A DNA stretch of 43,540 nucleotides from Anaerolineae bacterium CG2_30_57_67. Its GTDB lineage: Bacteria > Chloroflexota > Anaerolineae > Anaerolineales > Villigracilaceae. The notes beneath the pieces were generated by a model that ran no database searches, had not been told where the DNA came from, and saw nothing but the letters and a program-made list of their open reading frames with translations. A program made the translations under genes and the position numbers. The number at the start of each line of letters is the position of its first letter. Positions within the stretch are counted from its first letter, which is position 1. Shown piece after piece: positions 8,410-17,495 of the stretch. The stretch covers positions 1 to 43,540 of the forward strand of contig MNXJ01000062.1 of NCBI GenBank assembly GCA_001872455.1, written 5' to 3'.

Positions 8410-8712
8410 TTATCCCTTCAGACTGTTCATCTGGTCGAGGTCAATGCTCTGTTTCGAGCGGAAAATGGTCACAATCAGCGCCAGGCCAACCGCCACTTCT
8501 GCAGCGGCGACGGCCATGATGAAAAAGACGAAAATCTGGCCGTGGAAGGTTTGGTAGAGGCGCGAGAATGCGACCAGGCTCAGGTTGGCGGCGTTGAGCA
8601 TCAGCTCAATGGACATGAAAACAACCAGCGCGTTGCGGCGAATGAGCACGCCGAACATGCCGGTGGTGAAAAGGATGGCTGATAAAGCCAGGTAGTATGA
8701 AACTGGAATCAT
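8410..8712 (-). CDS. nuoK: NADH-quinone oxidoreductase subunit K
   Basis: This 100-residue subunit has three transmembrane helices and carries the conserved glutamates of the proton path ([20 protein letters not shown] and [19 protein letters not shown]). The length is exactly that of the family. An AGGAG site lies about 7 bases before ATG 8712. It starts 9 bases after the nuoJ stop and precedes nuoL by 4 bases. Confidence 0.96.
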   Translation of the reverse strand: MIPVSYYLALSAILFTTGMFGVLIRRNALVVFMSIELMLNAANLSLVAFSRLYQTFHGQIFVFFIMAVAAAEVAVGLALIVTIFRSKQSIDLDQMNSLKG

Positions 8713-8721
8713 GCGCGTCTC

Positions 8722-9237
8722 CTAAAGCGACCTTTTTTTGACTTGCTTGGTCAGCACAATCGCGCCAATCATCGCCACCAGCAAGAGGATGGAGGTCAGC
8801 TCAAAGGGCAGCAGGTAATCGGTGAACAAGACCTTCGCCATTTCGGACGGGTTGGTCAGCACGGAAGCGGTATTGAAAGGCAAATTCGCCGCCTGCCCCA
8901 TGCGCTGAAAGAGCATGACGAAACCTTCCACCAGCAGCGCCAGCGCCAAAACGGCCTGCAGCCAGATTTTTTTCCAGTCAAATTCGGCGCGCAAGGTTTC
9001 GACACCGAGCAGCATGATGACAAATAGGAACAAAACCATGATGGCCCCGGCGTAAACCGTCACCTGCGCCAGCGCGATGAAGGGCGCGTCGAGCAGCAGG
9101 TATAAAATAGCCACACTCAAAAAATTGGTGACCAGGTTAAGCGCGGCATAGACGGCGCTCTTGCTGAAAACCATGCCCCCGGCGGTGACCAGGGCAATCA
9201 GCGCCAGGGTAAAAAAGAGAAAGAGTTCTAACGTCAT
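8722..9237 (-). CDS. nuoJ: NADH-quinone oxidoreductase subunit J
   Basis: This membrane subunit of 171 residues has five predicted helices. The motif QVTVYAGAIMVLFLFVIMLLG, which contains the conserved Tyr and pi-bulge region of TM3, identifies NuoJ. The frame opens at 9261, but the ATG at 9237 (MTLELFLFF) is preceded by AAAGGAG and starts directly with the first helix, so it is chosen. It sits in the hydrophobic arm adjacent to NuoK and NuoH, in standard operon position. Confidence 0.94.
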   Translation of the reverse strand: MTLELFLFFTLALIALVTAGGMVFSKSAVYAALNLVTNFLSVAILYLLLDAPFIALAQVTVYAGAIMVLFLFVIMLLGVETLRAEFDWKKIWLQAVLALALLVEGFVMLFQRMGQAANLPFNTASVLTNPSEMAKVLFTDYLLPFELTSILLLVAMIGAIVLTKQVKKRSL

Positions 9238-9261
9238 GGGACTCCTTTGGGCAGGACGCAA

Positions 9262-9768
9262 TCAGTCCTGCGGGTCGCGCATTTCCGGCACCGAACGGGT
9301 AAATTTGCCGGGTTCGGTCACTTGCGGCGTAGCGCTCATTCCTTGCGGCGCGGCTTCAATCAGCCGCTCTTTGGTGTAAATCGCGTCGCGGCGGTCGGTG
9401 AAGGAGAGTTCGTATTGGTGTTCCAGCGTAATCGCCTCGGTCGGGCAGGCGTCTTCGCAAAAGCCGCAGTAGATGCAGCGCAGCATGTTGATTTCATAGG
9501 TGCTGGCGTAACGCTCGCCGGGCGAAAAGCGTTTCTCGTCGGTATTTTCGGAGGCTTCGACAAAAATCGCGTCTGAGGGGCAGGCCGCCGCGCACAGCGA
9601 ACAGCCGATACATTTTTCCAGGCCATTGTCGTAGCGATGCAGCACGTGCCGCCCGCGATAGCGCGGCGCCACCGGTCGGGTCTGCTCCGGGTACTGAATG
9701 GTGACTTTTTTCTCGAAGAAAAGGGCGCGCAGGATGGTACCCAGGCCCTTGCCAAATTCTTTAAGCAT
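9262..9768 (-). CDS. nuoI: NADH-quinone oxidoreductase subunit I (2x[4Fe-4S])
   Basis: This ferredoxin-like peripheral-arm subunit carries clusters N6a and N6b, ligated by CIGCSLCAAACP and CIYCGFCEDACP. The frame opens at 9816, but ATG 9768 (MLKEFGKGLG) has a GGAGG site 5 bases upstream, giving 168 residues, close to family length. It overlaps the end of nuoH by 8 bases. The C-terminal extension after the second cluster (ending PEMRDPQD) is hydrophilic and less conserved. Confidence 0.95.
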   Translation of the reverse strand: MLKEFGKGLGTILRALFFEKKVTIQYPEQTRPVAPRYRGRHVLHRYDNGLEKCIGCSLCAAACPSDAIFVEASENTDEKRFSPGERYASTYEINMLRCIYCGFCEDACPTEAITLEHQYELSFTDRRDAIYTKERLIEAAPQGMSATPQVTEPGKFTRSVPEMRDPQD

Positions 9769-10891
9769 GTTGCCTCCGGGCGAGTGAGTTTTGTAACAAT
9801 AAAACCGTGAGGCCAAAAGCGGCCAGCGAGAGGACGGGGGTCAAAATATACGGTGCGAGCGCCCACATCGGCTGCAAAACAAGCCCCAGCGCCGTGATGA
9901 CAATCAGCGCCAGCGAGAGCGGCAGCATCACCTTCCAGCCGAAAGACATCAGCCGATCATAGCGGATGCGCGGCAACGTAGCGCGAATCCAGACCATCAC
10001 AAACAGCATCGCCAGCACTTTCAGGAACATGTAAATCGGGCCGAGCCACCAGGTTTGGTCCACGCTGAACCAGGTGTTTTGCAGGCCGGGCAGTTCGCGG
10101 TAGCCGCCCAAAAAGAGCATGACCATGATGGCCGAGACGGCAATCATTTTGATGTATTCGGCCATGAAAAACAGCGCAAACTTCATGCCAGAATATTCGG
10201 CGTGGTACCCGGCGGTTAATTCCTGCTCGGCTTCGGGCATATCGAAAGGCGCGCGGTTGACTTCGGCCAAAATTGAAATCAAGAACAACAGCGCGCCGAC
10301 CGGCTGCATCAGCCCAAACCACCAGCCGCGCTGCGCCTCGACAATATCCACCGGGCGCATCGAACCCGCCATCAGCGTCACCAGCACAAACGACAGGCCG
10401 AGCGGCAGTTCATACGAAATCATCTGCGCCGAGGAGCGCAGGCCGCCCATCATGGCGTATTTATTATTGGAAGACCAGCCCGCCAGCACAATGCCGTAGA
10501 CCGCAATCGAAGCAATCGCCGTGATGTAAAGTACGCCAATATTGATATCGGCCACGTAGAGCGTGATGGTGCGGCCAAAGGCTTCAAACTGCGTTCCCCA
10601 CGGAATGACCGCAGCAATCACCACCGCCGGAACCACCGTCACAATCGGCGCCAGCAGAAAAAGAAATTTTTCCGATTTGGCCGGGGTCAATTCCTCTTTG
10701 AAAATCAATTTCACCGCGTCCGCAATCGGCTGCAAAATGCCTTGCGGCCCGGCGCGGTTGGGGCCGATGCGTACCTGCATAAACGCCAGAATGCGACGCT
10801 CAAACAACGTCAGGTAGGCAAAGCCGGTCAGCAGAATCATGACCAGCGCAAAACCTTTAATTACCCATTCCAGAAGCAAAATCCAGTCCAT
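9761..10891 (-). CDS. nuoH: NADH-quinone oxidoreductase subunit H
   Basis: This 376-residue membrane subunit builds the quinone-binding chamber between the peripheral and membrane arms. Family motifs include RRILAFMQVRIGPNRAGPQG near the N-terminus, the acidic loop NRAPFDMPEAEQELTAGYH with the E-channel glutamates, and ATLPRIRYDRLMSFGWK near the C-terminus. Nine or so hydrophobic helices are evident. It begins 3 bases after the nuoG stop. Confidence 0.96.
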   Translation of the reverse strand: MDWILLLEWVIKGFALVMILLTGFAYLTLFERRILAFMQVRIGPNRAGPQGILQPIADAVKLIFKEELTPAKSEKFLFLLAPIVTVVPAVVIAAVIPWGTQFEAFGRTITLYVADINIGVLYITAIASIAVYGIVLAGWSSNNKYAMMGGLRSSAQMISYELPLGLSFVLVTLMAGSMRPVDIVEAQRGWWFGLMQPVGALLFLISILAEVNRAPFDMPEAEQELTAGYHAEYSGMKFALFFMAEYIKMIAVSAIMVMLFLGGYRELPGLQNTWFSVDQTWWLGPIYMFLKVLAMLFVMVWIRATLPRIRYDRLMSFGWKVMLPLSLALIVITALGLVLQPMWALAPYILTPVLSLAAFGLTVLLLQNSLARRQHA

Positions 10892-10894
10892 AGG

Positions 10895-13453
10895 TTATGC
10901 CTTTTCTGCGGCGTGTAATTTGACCAGCGCGGGAGCGGAAATCGCCAGCCCCATGCTGCGCGGGATTAAGACCACCCCGGTGGAAATAGAGGCGTCCAGC
11001 GCGGCCCGGAAGGTAAACTGCGCCCCATTGATTTCCACGGAAAGTTGGTCGCCAGCCCCCAGGCCGAGTTTTTCAACGGTGACGGGGTGCAGCGCGGCGA
11101 CGGCGCTGCGCTCAATGTGCGCCGAAAGCAGTTTGGCCGGGGCGACGGTTGCGCCCAAGTCGTACAGTTTGGTGACCGGCACGGCGAGAAATTCATTTTC
11201 TTTGGGGCGCAGACCGGAGACGGTTGACGATTGACGGTCGGCCTTTGGCTGAAGCGCCAGCGTGACACCCAGCCCCAGTTTATTTTCGTAACTCGTGCCG
11301 CCATAATACAAATCACTGCGGCCAATCAGCGGCCACTGTTCGGCGGGTTGGGAAAGCGTCTCGTAGGAGACTCCGCTGAAGGCGGGTTCCGCCGTCGAAA
11401 GTCGATTCATCACCAGCAGCGGGGAACGCCCTTCGAGCGCGATGCCGCAGCCTTTGGCGACTTCGGCCAGCAGGGCAAAATCGGCTTTGGTGCCGGGGCG
11501 CGTCGGAACCGCCGGGTAAAAACGCTGAACGCGGCGCTCGCCGTTGGTGTAGGTTCCTTCGCGCTCGGTAAATGCGGCAGCGGGCAAAACAACGTCAGCC
11601 AGTTTAACGGTTTTGGTCGTCAAAATATCCTGCGCGATGACGGTTTTGGCCGCTTTGAGCGCTTCGGCCAGGGCCGGGTCGTCGCCCGCCGGGTCGGCGG
11701 CGATAACGTAGACGGTTTTTCCGGCCAATTCAGCCGCCAGATTTTCCGCCGGGCGGAAGCCCATTTCCAGCGCGCCCTGCTGATTGGGGGTTGACCAGAC
11801 GCCGATAAGGCCGGTGTTCGATTTTCTGGTTGTCCGATTTTCCGGTTGTTCGGTTGTTCGGTCTTCCGGTTGTTCAGTTGTTCGGTCTTCCGGTTTTCCG
11901 GTTAACTGCTCAACCGGGAAACTGGCTGACTGGCTAACTGGAGAACCGGTTAACTGGCTAACTGGAGAAATGGAGAACAGCTCCGCGCAAGACTGGGCAA
12001 GGGCTGTCGTTCCGGCCAGGCCGAGACCGTCCGAACCGTAGAAAATCATCAGATTGTTGGCATTTTTAATCGCTTCGCCAATTTTATCTTTGGCGGGCAG
12101 CGCCTGGATGGTTGCCACTTCGTCGCCGTAGGCGTAGCGCACCACGAAACTGGCGAATTCATCCAGCTTGGTAGCGCGGGCGGCGGCGACGATGAGCGTG
12201 GCGCCGCGCTGGGCGGCAGCCTTCAGACGCAGATGCCAGAGCGGGGCTTCATTGTATAAATCGGAGGCCGCCACCAGCACGGTATCACCTTTGCCCAAAG
12301 CGCCCAGGTCGGCGCCGGAGGTCAGTCCGTAGGCGGTGGTGAATTCTCCGCCGCCGTGCTGCGTGTACAGGTAGGTTTTGGCGTGGAGCGCGGCGGCCAA
12401 CTGTTTGAGCGTGAACAAATCTTCGTTGGCGAGACGCCCGCTCGCCAGGAAAACCGTCTCCGATTGGGATTCGACCAGTTTGGCGACGGCCTGGCCGACA
12501 GCGGCGTCGAGCCCGGCGGGAGTCGCCATCAACCGCGATTCGGCTTCGGTGTACTGATAACCGGCGAAGCGCCCCTTGTCGCACATCCAGATTTCGTTGA
12601 CTTGTTCATTCTGGCGCGGCATGACGCGCTTGATGACGTAGCCGCCGCCGGCTTTGGCTTCGCGGCGGACGTTGAAGGTGACGTTGCAGCCGACCGGACA
12701 CTGCGAGCAGACCGAGGCGGCCTGCTTCAACTCCCAAGGGCGGGCGCCGAAGCGAAAATCGGCAGTGGTCAGCGCACCCACCGGGCAGATGTCGCTGGTG
12801 TTGCCGCTGAAAATCGAGTCAAAGCCGGGTTCGCCGTAGGTGACGATGTCGGTGTTGCGCCCGCGCTGGTAGAAACCGAGCACGGGTTCACCGGCGATGA
12901 TGTCTTGGAAGCGGATGCAGCGCGCGCATTGGATGCAGCGCTCGCGGTCGAGAAAAATCAGGTCGCCGAGCGGGACGTGCTTTTCGGCGCGGTGTTTTTC
13001 GTCGAAGATGAAGCGGCTCTCATCGGCGGCGTGTTCCATCGTCAGGTTTTGCAGGGGGCATTCGCCGCCCTTGTCGCAGACCGGGCAGTCGAGCGGGTGC
13101 GAGGTCAGCAGCAGTTCGAGAATTTCTTTTTGGCCGCTTTTGGCTTTGGCGGTTTCGGTGAAGACCGCCATGCCTTCAGAGACGGGGTTGGTGCAGGCGG
13201 TTTCGAGTTTGGGCATGAATTGCAGTTTGGGCGAGCCATCTTCATTGAGCACGGGCTGACCAGTGGCGCGGTCCACCATCGGACGGCCAATTTCCACCAG
13301 GCACTGGCGGCACATGCCGACCGGTTCCATTTTGGGGTGGTAGCAAAAGACCGGGATGTCAATGCCAATTTTTTTGGCGGCGTCCACCACCAGCGTGCCC
13401 GCCGGGACGGTGACGGGCGTTCCATTAATTGTAAGGTTAATCAGTTTTGCCAT
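10895..13453 (-). CDS. nuoG: NADH-quinone oxidoreductase subunit G, with octamer-encoded insert
   Basis: This 852-residue molybdopterin-oxidoreductase-like subunit holds the N1b, N5 and N4 clusters. Ligands visible include CYHPKMEPVGMCRQC, HPLDCPVCDKGGECPLQN, CIQCARCIRFQ and CSQCPVGCNVTF, followed by a degenerate molybdopterin domain with no evident active site. About residues 492-547 are unlike any NuoG sequence I know: a Ser/Pro/Thr/Gln/Arg-rich tract (SPVSQLTGSPVSQ ... TTEQPEDRTTEQPENRTT) encoded exactly by 21 consecutive 8-mers. The frame stays open on both sides and the C-terminal domain continues normally, so the gene appears functional with an extra disordered loop. Gap to nuoF is 4 bases. 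Confidence 0.94.
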   Translation of the reverse strand: MAKLINLTINGTPVTVPAGTLVVDAAKKIGIDIPVFCYHPKMEPVGMCRQCLVEIGRPMVDRATGQPVLNEDGSPKLQFMPKLETACTNPVSEGMAVFTETAKAKSGQKEILELLLTSHPLDCPVCDKGGECPLQNLTMEHAADESRFIFDEKHRAEKHVPLGDLIFLDRERCIQCARCIRFQDIIAGEPVLGFYQRGRNTDIVTYGEPGFDSIFSGNTSDICPVGALTTADFRFGARPWELKQAASVCSQCPVGCNVTFNVRREAKAGGGYVIKRVMPRQNEQVNEIWMCDKGRFAGYQYTEAESRLMATPAGLDAAVGQAVAKLVESQSETVFLASGRLANEDLFTLKQLAAALHAKTYLYTQHGGGEFTTAYGLTSGADLGALGKGDTVLVAASDLYNEAPLWHLRLKAAAQRGATLIVAAARATKLDEFASFVVRYAYGDEVATIQALPAKDKIGEAIKNANNLMIFYGSDGLGLAGTTALAQSCAELFSISPVSQLTGSPVSQSASFPVEQLTGKPEDRTTEQPEDRTTEQPENRTTRKSNTGLIGVWSTPNQQGALEMGFRPAENLAAELAGKTVYVIAADPAGDDPALAEALKAAKTVIAQDILTTKTVKLADVVLPAAAFTEREGTYTNGERRVQRFYPAVPTRPGTKADFALLAEVAKGCGIALEGRSPLLVMNRLSTAEPAFSGVSYETLSQPAEQWPLIGRSDLYYGGTSYENKLGLGVTLALQPKADRQSSTVSGLRPKENEFLAVPVTKLYDLGATVAPAKLLSAHIERSAVAALHPVTVEKLGLGAGDQLSVEINGAQFTFRAALDASISTGVVLIPRSMGLAISAPALVKLHAAEKA
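11811..11978. repeat. 21-unit octamer array inside nuoG
   Basis: Twenty-one consecutive 8-base units fill 168 bases (56 codons) with no loss of phase. The first part is CGGTTGTT/CGGTCTTC-like. After the GGTTAAC at about 11900 the sense flips to TGGCTAAC/TGGAGAAC-like units, giving a large imperfect foldback. Three octamers make eight codons, so the reading frame is kept, and the peptide repeats with an eight-residue period. The same octamer family occurs at 20900-20955 and 22799-22862. Confidence 0.93.
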
Positions 13454-13457
13454 ACCC

Positions 13458-14714
13458 TTACGCCTTTACCTTTTCAAAATCTTCGGGGAAGCGCTCAATT
13501 GCGGTGCGGACGGCCATGGTGGAAAAATCGCCCAGGGCGCACAGGCATTTGCCGTAGACTTGCGCGGCAACGCTATCGAGCAGTTTGACATCCTGTGCGC
13601 TGGCCTGTCCGGCGTGAATGCGCTCAGTGAGATGCAGCATCCAGTAATTGCCGTCGCGGCAGGGGGTGCATTTGCCGCACGATTCGTGCTTGAAGAAGTG
13701 GATGGTTTTGTTGATGACCCAATCCATCGTATGCGTATCATCAATCAGGATGACCGAAGCCGAGCCGAGCATGGAGCCAACGCTCTGGACGTTTTCATAA
13801 TCCATCGGGGTATCCATCACCTTGTCGAAAACCGCATCGTCTACGCGGATGATGGAGGAGGAGGCTCCGGCGGGCATGATGGCGCGCAGTTTGCGCCCGT
13901 TGGGAATGCCGCCGCCATGGGTAAAAATCAACTCGCGGAAAGTGGTTCCCAGCGGAAGTTCGTAGTTGCCAGGGTTGGCGACGTTGCCCGAAAGCGAGAA
14001 AATCTTGACGCCGGGGCTTTTTTCGGTGCCATTTTGGCGGAAACCCGCCGCGCCGTGTTCAATGATGTACGGTAAATTTGTGAGCGTCTCGACGTTGTTG
14101 ATGACGGTCGGTTTGCCATACAGGCCGACCACCGCCGGAAACGGCGGGCGCAATCGGGGCTGACCGCGCTTGCCTTCAATCGATTCGAGCAGGGCGGTTT
14201 CTTCGCCGCAGATGTAGGCGCCCGCGCCGAGATGCGTTTTCAGCCGGATGGATGTTTCCGTGCCGAAGAGTTTGTCGCCGAGATAACCCTGCTTTTCCAT
14301 TTCGGCCAGACAGGCATCGAGTTGTTCGGCAATCGGATAAAACTCGCCGCGCAGGTAAATGTAGCCTTCGGTTGCGCCGACGGCGTAGCAGGCAATCGCC
14401 ACCCCTTCCAAAAATTGATAAGGGTTATACGTCATAATTTCGCGGTCTTTGAAAGTTCCCGGCTCCGACTCGTCGGCGTTGCAGACGACGTAGTGCGGCC
14501 AAAGATTGTCGGGCAGGAACGACCATTTGACACCAGTTGGGAAGCCCGCGCCGCCGCGTCCGCGCAGGCCGGAGGCCTTGACTTCTTCGACAACCTGCTT
14601 GGGCTGCAGCGTGGTGACGGCCTTCTTGAGCGACTCAAATCCGCCGTTTTGCTTATAAACTTCGATGTTTTTGATATCGGGAATATCCCGATGACGTAGA
14701 AGAATGTGGGGCAT
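13458..14714 (-). CDS. nuoF: NADH-quinone oxidoreductase subunit F (FMN, NADH site)
   Basis: This 418-residue flavoprotein binds NADH and FMN and carries cluster N3. The FMN/NADH glycine-rich motif GLRGRGGAGFPTGVKW is near residue 50, the NADH-binding acidic pocket CNADESEPGTFKDRE follows, and the cluster ligands ESCGKCTPCRDG and a later CLCALGDF are present. No strong Shine-Dalgarno site is visible before ATG 14714. An octamer array occupies the gap between this gene and nuoE. Confidence 0.96.
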   Translation of the reverse strand: MPHILLRHRDIPDIKNIEVYKQNGGFESLKKAVTTLQPKQVVEEVKASGLRGRGGAGFPTGVKWSFLPDNLWPHYVVCNADESEPGTFKDREIMTYNPYQFLEGVAIACYAVGATEGYIYLRGEFYPIAEQLDACLAEMEKQGYLGDKLFGTETSIRLKTHLGAGAYICGEETALLESIEGKRGQPRLRPPFPAVVGLYGKPTVINNVETLTNLPYIIEHGAAGFRQNGTEKSPGVKIFSLSGNVANPGNYELPLGTTFRELIFTHGGGIPNGRKLRAIMPAGASSSIIRVDDAVFDKVMDTPMDYENVQSVGSMLGSASVILIDDTHTMDWVINKTIHFFKHESCGKCTPCRDGNYWMLHLTERIHAGQASAQDVKLLDSVAAQVYGKCLCALGDFSTMAVRTAIERFPEDFEKVKA

Positions 14715-14736
14715 AGTATTTTTTCCGATTAAGGGG

Positions 14737-14784
14737 CAGACGAGTAGACAAGCAAACTTATTTACTCGTCTACTTGTTTACTTG
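14737..14784. repeat. Six-unit octamer array, nuoE-nuoF junction
   Basis: On the minus strand the units read CAAGTAAA, CAAGTAGA, CGAGTAAA, TAAGTTTG, CTTGTCTA, CTCGTCTG: a strict 8-base period with the last three in the opposite sense to the first three. The first units encode the last residues of NuoE (KQVDE) and its TAA stop, so the array has replaced or extended the nuoE 3' end. Confidence 0.88.
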
Positions 14785-15265
14785 ATTTTCTCAACGCTTC
14801 CACCAGTTCCATCGTCTTATCCACGGTCATATTTTCGTGATAGGAAACCTGGTCGCCTTGCTGAAGTTGGAACATGGGGGCTTTGTCGCAGCCAGCCAGG
14901 CACATCACCGCTTCAACGGTCACCAGGCCATCGGGCGTGGTCTCGCCGACTTTGACGCCGAGATTCTGACAAAGATTTTCGAGGAAAGCATCCGCGCCGC
15001 GCAAGGCACAGGATAAATCGGTGCAAACCTGCATCCGGTATTTTCCGGCGGCTTCGTCGTGATACATGCTATAAAAACCGACGATGGCGGCAACTTCGGT
15101 CACATCTAATTCCAGCAAATCTGCAATTTCGGCCATGGCGCCTTTGGTGATGTAGCCCTCGGCGCGCTGCGCCAGGTACAGCAGCGGCATGACGGCGGAA
15201 CGCTTGACAGGATATTTGGCGAAAATCGCCTGGATTTCATCCGTATATTTTTCTGCGATACTCAT
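14762..15265 (-). CDS. nuoE: NADH-quinone oxidoreductase subunit E ([2Fe-2S])
   Basis: This 167-residue thioredoxin-like subunit binds cluster N1a. The four cysteine ligands appear as the pairs CTDLSC and CLAGC within the family framework (VGFYSMYHDEAAGKYRMQVC; VEAVMCLAGCDKAPM). The ATG at 15265 overlaps the nuoD stop (ATGA), indicating translational coupling. The final five or six residues and the stop come from the adjacent octamer array, so the native C-terminus has probably been altered. Confidence 0.96.
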   Translation of the reverse strand: MSIAEKYTDEIQAIFAKYPVKRSAVMPLLYLAQRAEGYITKGAMAEIADLLELDVTEVAAIVGFYSMYHDEAAGKYRMQVCTDLSCALRGADAFLENLCQNLGVKVGETTPDGLVTVEAVMCLAGCDKAPMFQLQQGDQVSYHENMTVDKTMELVEALRKSSKQVDE

Positions 15266-16491
15266 CGGTCAATATCTCCCAAAACAATGTCCACCGAGCC
15301 GATAATTGCCACCAGGTCGGCAACGAAAACGCCGCCGGAGAGCGCGGGCAGCACCTGCAGGTTGTCGAACGATGGCGTGCGAAAGTGAACGCGGTACGGC
15401 TTGGGGCCGCCGTCACCTTCCAGATAGCAGCCCAACTCACCGCGCGGAGATTCCGTCGCCACATAGACCGAACCTTGCGGGGCGTTGAAGCCTTCCGTCC
15501 ACAACTTGAAGTGGTGAATTAGGGCTTCCATGCTGGTGCCAATTTCGGAACGCGGCGGCGGGACAAATTTGTAGTTGCTGGAACGCACCGCGCCGCTGGG
15601 GAGTTTGTCCAGCGCCTGCTGAATGATGCGCACCGATTGGCGCATTTCCGCCATGCGGACGAGGTAGCGGGCGTAGACATCGCCTTCGCTGCGCAGGGGA
15701 ACTTCAAAATCGTATTGTTCGTAGCCAGAGTAGGGGAAAACCTTGCGGACATCGTAATTGACGCCCGAACCGCGCAGGCTGGCGCCGGTCATGCCCCAGT
15801 TGATGGCATCTTCGCCAGAAATTGTGCCAATTTTCACCGTACGGTCGAGGAAAAGCGGGTTTTTGGTGAGCAGGTCTTCGTATTCGTCAATGCGCTTGGG
15901 GATAATTTTGAGAAAGTCACGCACGGCCTTGTCAAATTCGGCGGGCACATCGCGCCAGAGGCCGCCGGGGCGGAAGTAGGTGGTCATCATGCGCTGACCG
16001 GAGACGAGTTCAAAAATATCCAGAATGATTTCGCGCTCACGGAAGCAGTACAGAAAAACCGACATGGCGGCCACATCCAGGGCGGAAGTTCCCAGCCAGA
16101 CGAGGTGCGAGGAAATACGCTGCAGTTCAGCCAAAATGACGCGAATGGCCTGGGCGCGTTCCGGCACATCCAGCCCGACCAGTTTTTCGACGGCCAGACA
16201 GTAGGCGAAGTTGTTGCCGAGCGGATTCATGTAATCCATGCGGTCGGTCATCACTTCGGCTTTTTGGTAGGTTTTGGATTCCATGTTTTTCTCAATGCCG
16301 GTATGCAAGAAGCCGACATCGGGAATGCAGTTGACGACGGTTTCACCGTCCAGTTCGAGCAAGAGACGCAAAACGCCGTGCGTGGATGGGTGCTGCGGCC
16401 CCATGTTGAGCAAAACCGTCTCGCCGCTCATGGCGCGGTCGGAGACGAGGTGGCGAATTTCTTCGTAGGAGACTTCTTTTAAGTCGGTCAT
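15262..16491 (-). CDS. nuoD: NADH-quinone oxidoreductase subunit D (49 kDa)
   Basis: This 409-residue hydrogenase-like subunit lines the quinone pocket together with NuoB. It shows the family's NMGPQHPSTHGVLRL (quinone-site His), SHLVWLGTSALDVAAM, and the C-terminal ESPRGELGCYLEGDGGPKPYR. The N-terminal VSYEEIRHLV extension is short. The start is 3 bases after the nuoC stop, and it shares an ATGA overlap with nuoE. NuoC and NuoD are separate here, not fused as in enterobacteria. Confidence 0.96.
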   Translation of the reverse strand: MTDLKEVSYEEIRHLVSDRAMSGETVLLNMGPQHPSTHGVLRLLLELDGETVVNCIPDVGFLHTGIEKNMESKTYQKAEVMTDRMDYMNPLGNNFAYCLAVEKLVGLDVPERAQAIRVILAELQRISSHLVWLGTSALDVAAMSVFLYCFREREIILDIFELVSGQRMMTTYFRPGGLWRDVPAEFDKAVRDFLKIIPKRIDEYEDLLTKNPLFLDRTVKIGTISGEDAINWGMTGASLRGSGVNYDVRKVFPYSGYEQYDFEVPLRSEGDVYARYLVRMAEMRQSVRIIQQALDKLPSGAVRSSNYKFVPPPRSEIGTSMEALIHHFKLWTEGFNAPQGSVYVATESPRGELGCYLEGDGGPKPYRVHFRTPSFDNLQVLPALSGGVFVADLVAIIGSVDIVLGDIDR

Positions 16492-16494
16492 GGC

Positions 16495-17010
16495 CTACTC
16501 CCGGGTGGCGGACGGTTTACGGGCCGCAATTTCATCAAAGTTGAAGGTGTATTGCGGTTCTTCGTAGCCGAGCGGGTAATCTTTGCGCAGCGGGTGTCCC
16601 TGCCAGTCGGCGGGCATCAGCAGGCGGCGTAAATCGCTATGGCCGGTGAAGGTGATGCCGAACAGGTCAAACACTTCGCGCTCGTGCCAGTTGGCGTTGC
16701 GGTATTCTTTTTCCAGCGTCGGGGCGACGGGGGAAATTCCGCTGAGCGGGACGCGCACGGTGAACGCCAGGGCTTTGCTGACCGAGGTGAAGCGATAAAT
16801 CAGATGAAAGCGCGGTTCTTCCTGTGGCCAATAATCCACGGCGGAGACGAACGAGAGTAGTTCAAAGCCAAAGTCGCGGTGAATCATTTGGGCGGCGGCG
16901 GTTAGTTTTTCCAGGGGCAGAATCAGACTGGTTTCACCGGCAAATTTCTGAGGCTGGGCGGAAAATTTTTCAGCGAGGCTGTCGAGATAGGGCTGAAGTT
17001 TTTCGTTCAT
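16495..17010 (-). CDS. nuoC: NADH-quinone oxidoreductase subunit C (30 kDa)
   Basis: This 171-residue peripheral-arm subunit lies between NuoB and NuoD. The family signature is clear in NANWHEREVFDLFGITFTGH and RRLLMPADWQGHPLRKDYPL. The open frame extends far upstream through nuoB, but ATG 17010 (MNEKLQPYLD) is 2 bases from the nuoB stop and gives normal length, so the upstream part is rejected as out-of-frame nuoB sequence. Confidence 0.95.
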   Translation of the reverse strand: MNEKLQPYLDSLAEKFSAQPQKFAGETSLILPLEKLTAAAQMIHRDFGFELLSFVSAVDYWPQEEPRFHLIYRFTSVSKALAFTVRVPLSGISPVAPTLEKEYRNANWHEREVFDLFGITFTGHSDLRRLLMPADWQGHPLRKDYPLGYEEPQYTFNFDEIAARKPSATRE

Positions 17011-17012
17011 GG

Positions 17013-17495
17013 TTAGGCCCAATCCTTCAGTTTGTCTTTGCGGACTTTGTCGTGCAGGGTCAAAATGCCGTGAATGAGGGCTTCGGGGCGCGGCGGGCAG
17101 CCCGCGACGTAAACATCCACCGGGACAACTTCGTCCACGCCCTGAACGACGGCGTAATTGTTGAAGACGCCGCCGCAGGAGGCGCAGTCGCCCATGGCGA
17201 TGACCCATTTGGGGTCGGGCATCTGGTCGTAGAGGCGGCGCAGAACAGGCGCCATTTTGCGGCTGACGCGCCCGGCGACAATCATCAGGTCGCTTTGGCG
17301 CGGGCTGGGGCGCATGAGCTCCATGCCGAAGCGGCTCATGTCGTAGTTGGCGGCCTGGGCGGCCATCATTTCGATGGCGCAGCAGGCCAGGCCAAAGAGC
17401 ATCGGCCACATGGCGTTGGTGCGGCTCCAGTTGACAACATCTTCCAGCCGGGCGGTGACGATGCCCGATTCGCCTAATTTTTGTTCTATTCCCAT
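17013..17495 (-). CDS. nuoB: NADH-quinone oxidoreductase subunit B (N2 cluster)
   Basis: This 160-residue subunit holds the terminal [4Fe-4S] cluster N2 that reduces quinone. Ligands are the adjacent cysteines in [12 protein letters not shown] plus those in MGDCASCGG and VAGCPPRPE. Length is typical. It overlaps the nuoA 3' end by 10 bases and is followed by nuoC after 2 bases. Confidence 0.96.
   Translation of the reverse strand: MGIEQKLGESGIVTARLEDVVNWSRTNAMWPMLFGLACCAIEMMAAQAANYDMSRFGMELMRPSPRQSDLMIVAGRVSRKMAPVLRRLYDQMPDPKWVIAMGDCASCGGVFNNYAVVQGVDEVVPVDVYVAGCPPRPEALIHGILTLHDKVRKDKLKDWA

Noticed and set aside
11811-11978. CRISPR-like array
   Set aside because: Units are contiguous 8-mers without spacers, and the stretch is translated inside nuoG; no cas genes nearby.
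17011-17409. An N-terminal extension of NuoC beginning at 17409
   Set aside because: The extension is an out-of-frame reading of nuoB; ATG 17010 gives the normal NuoC length and operon spacing.
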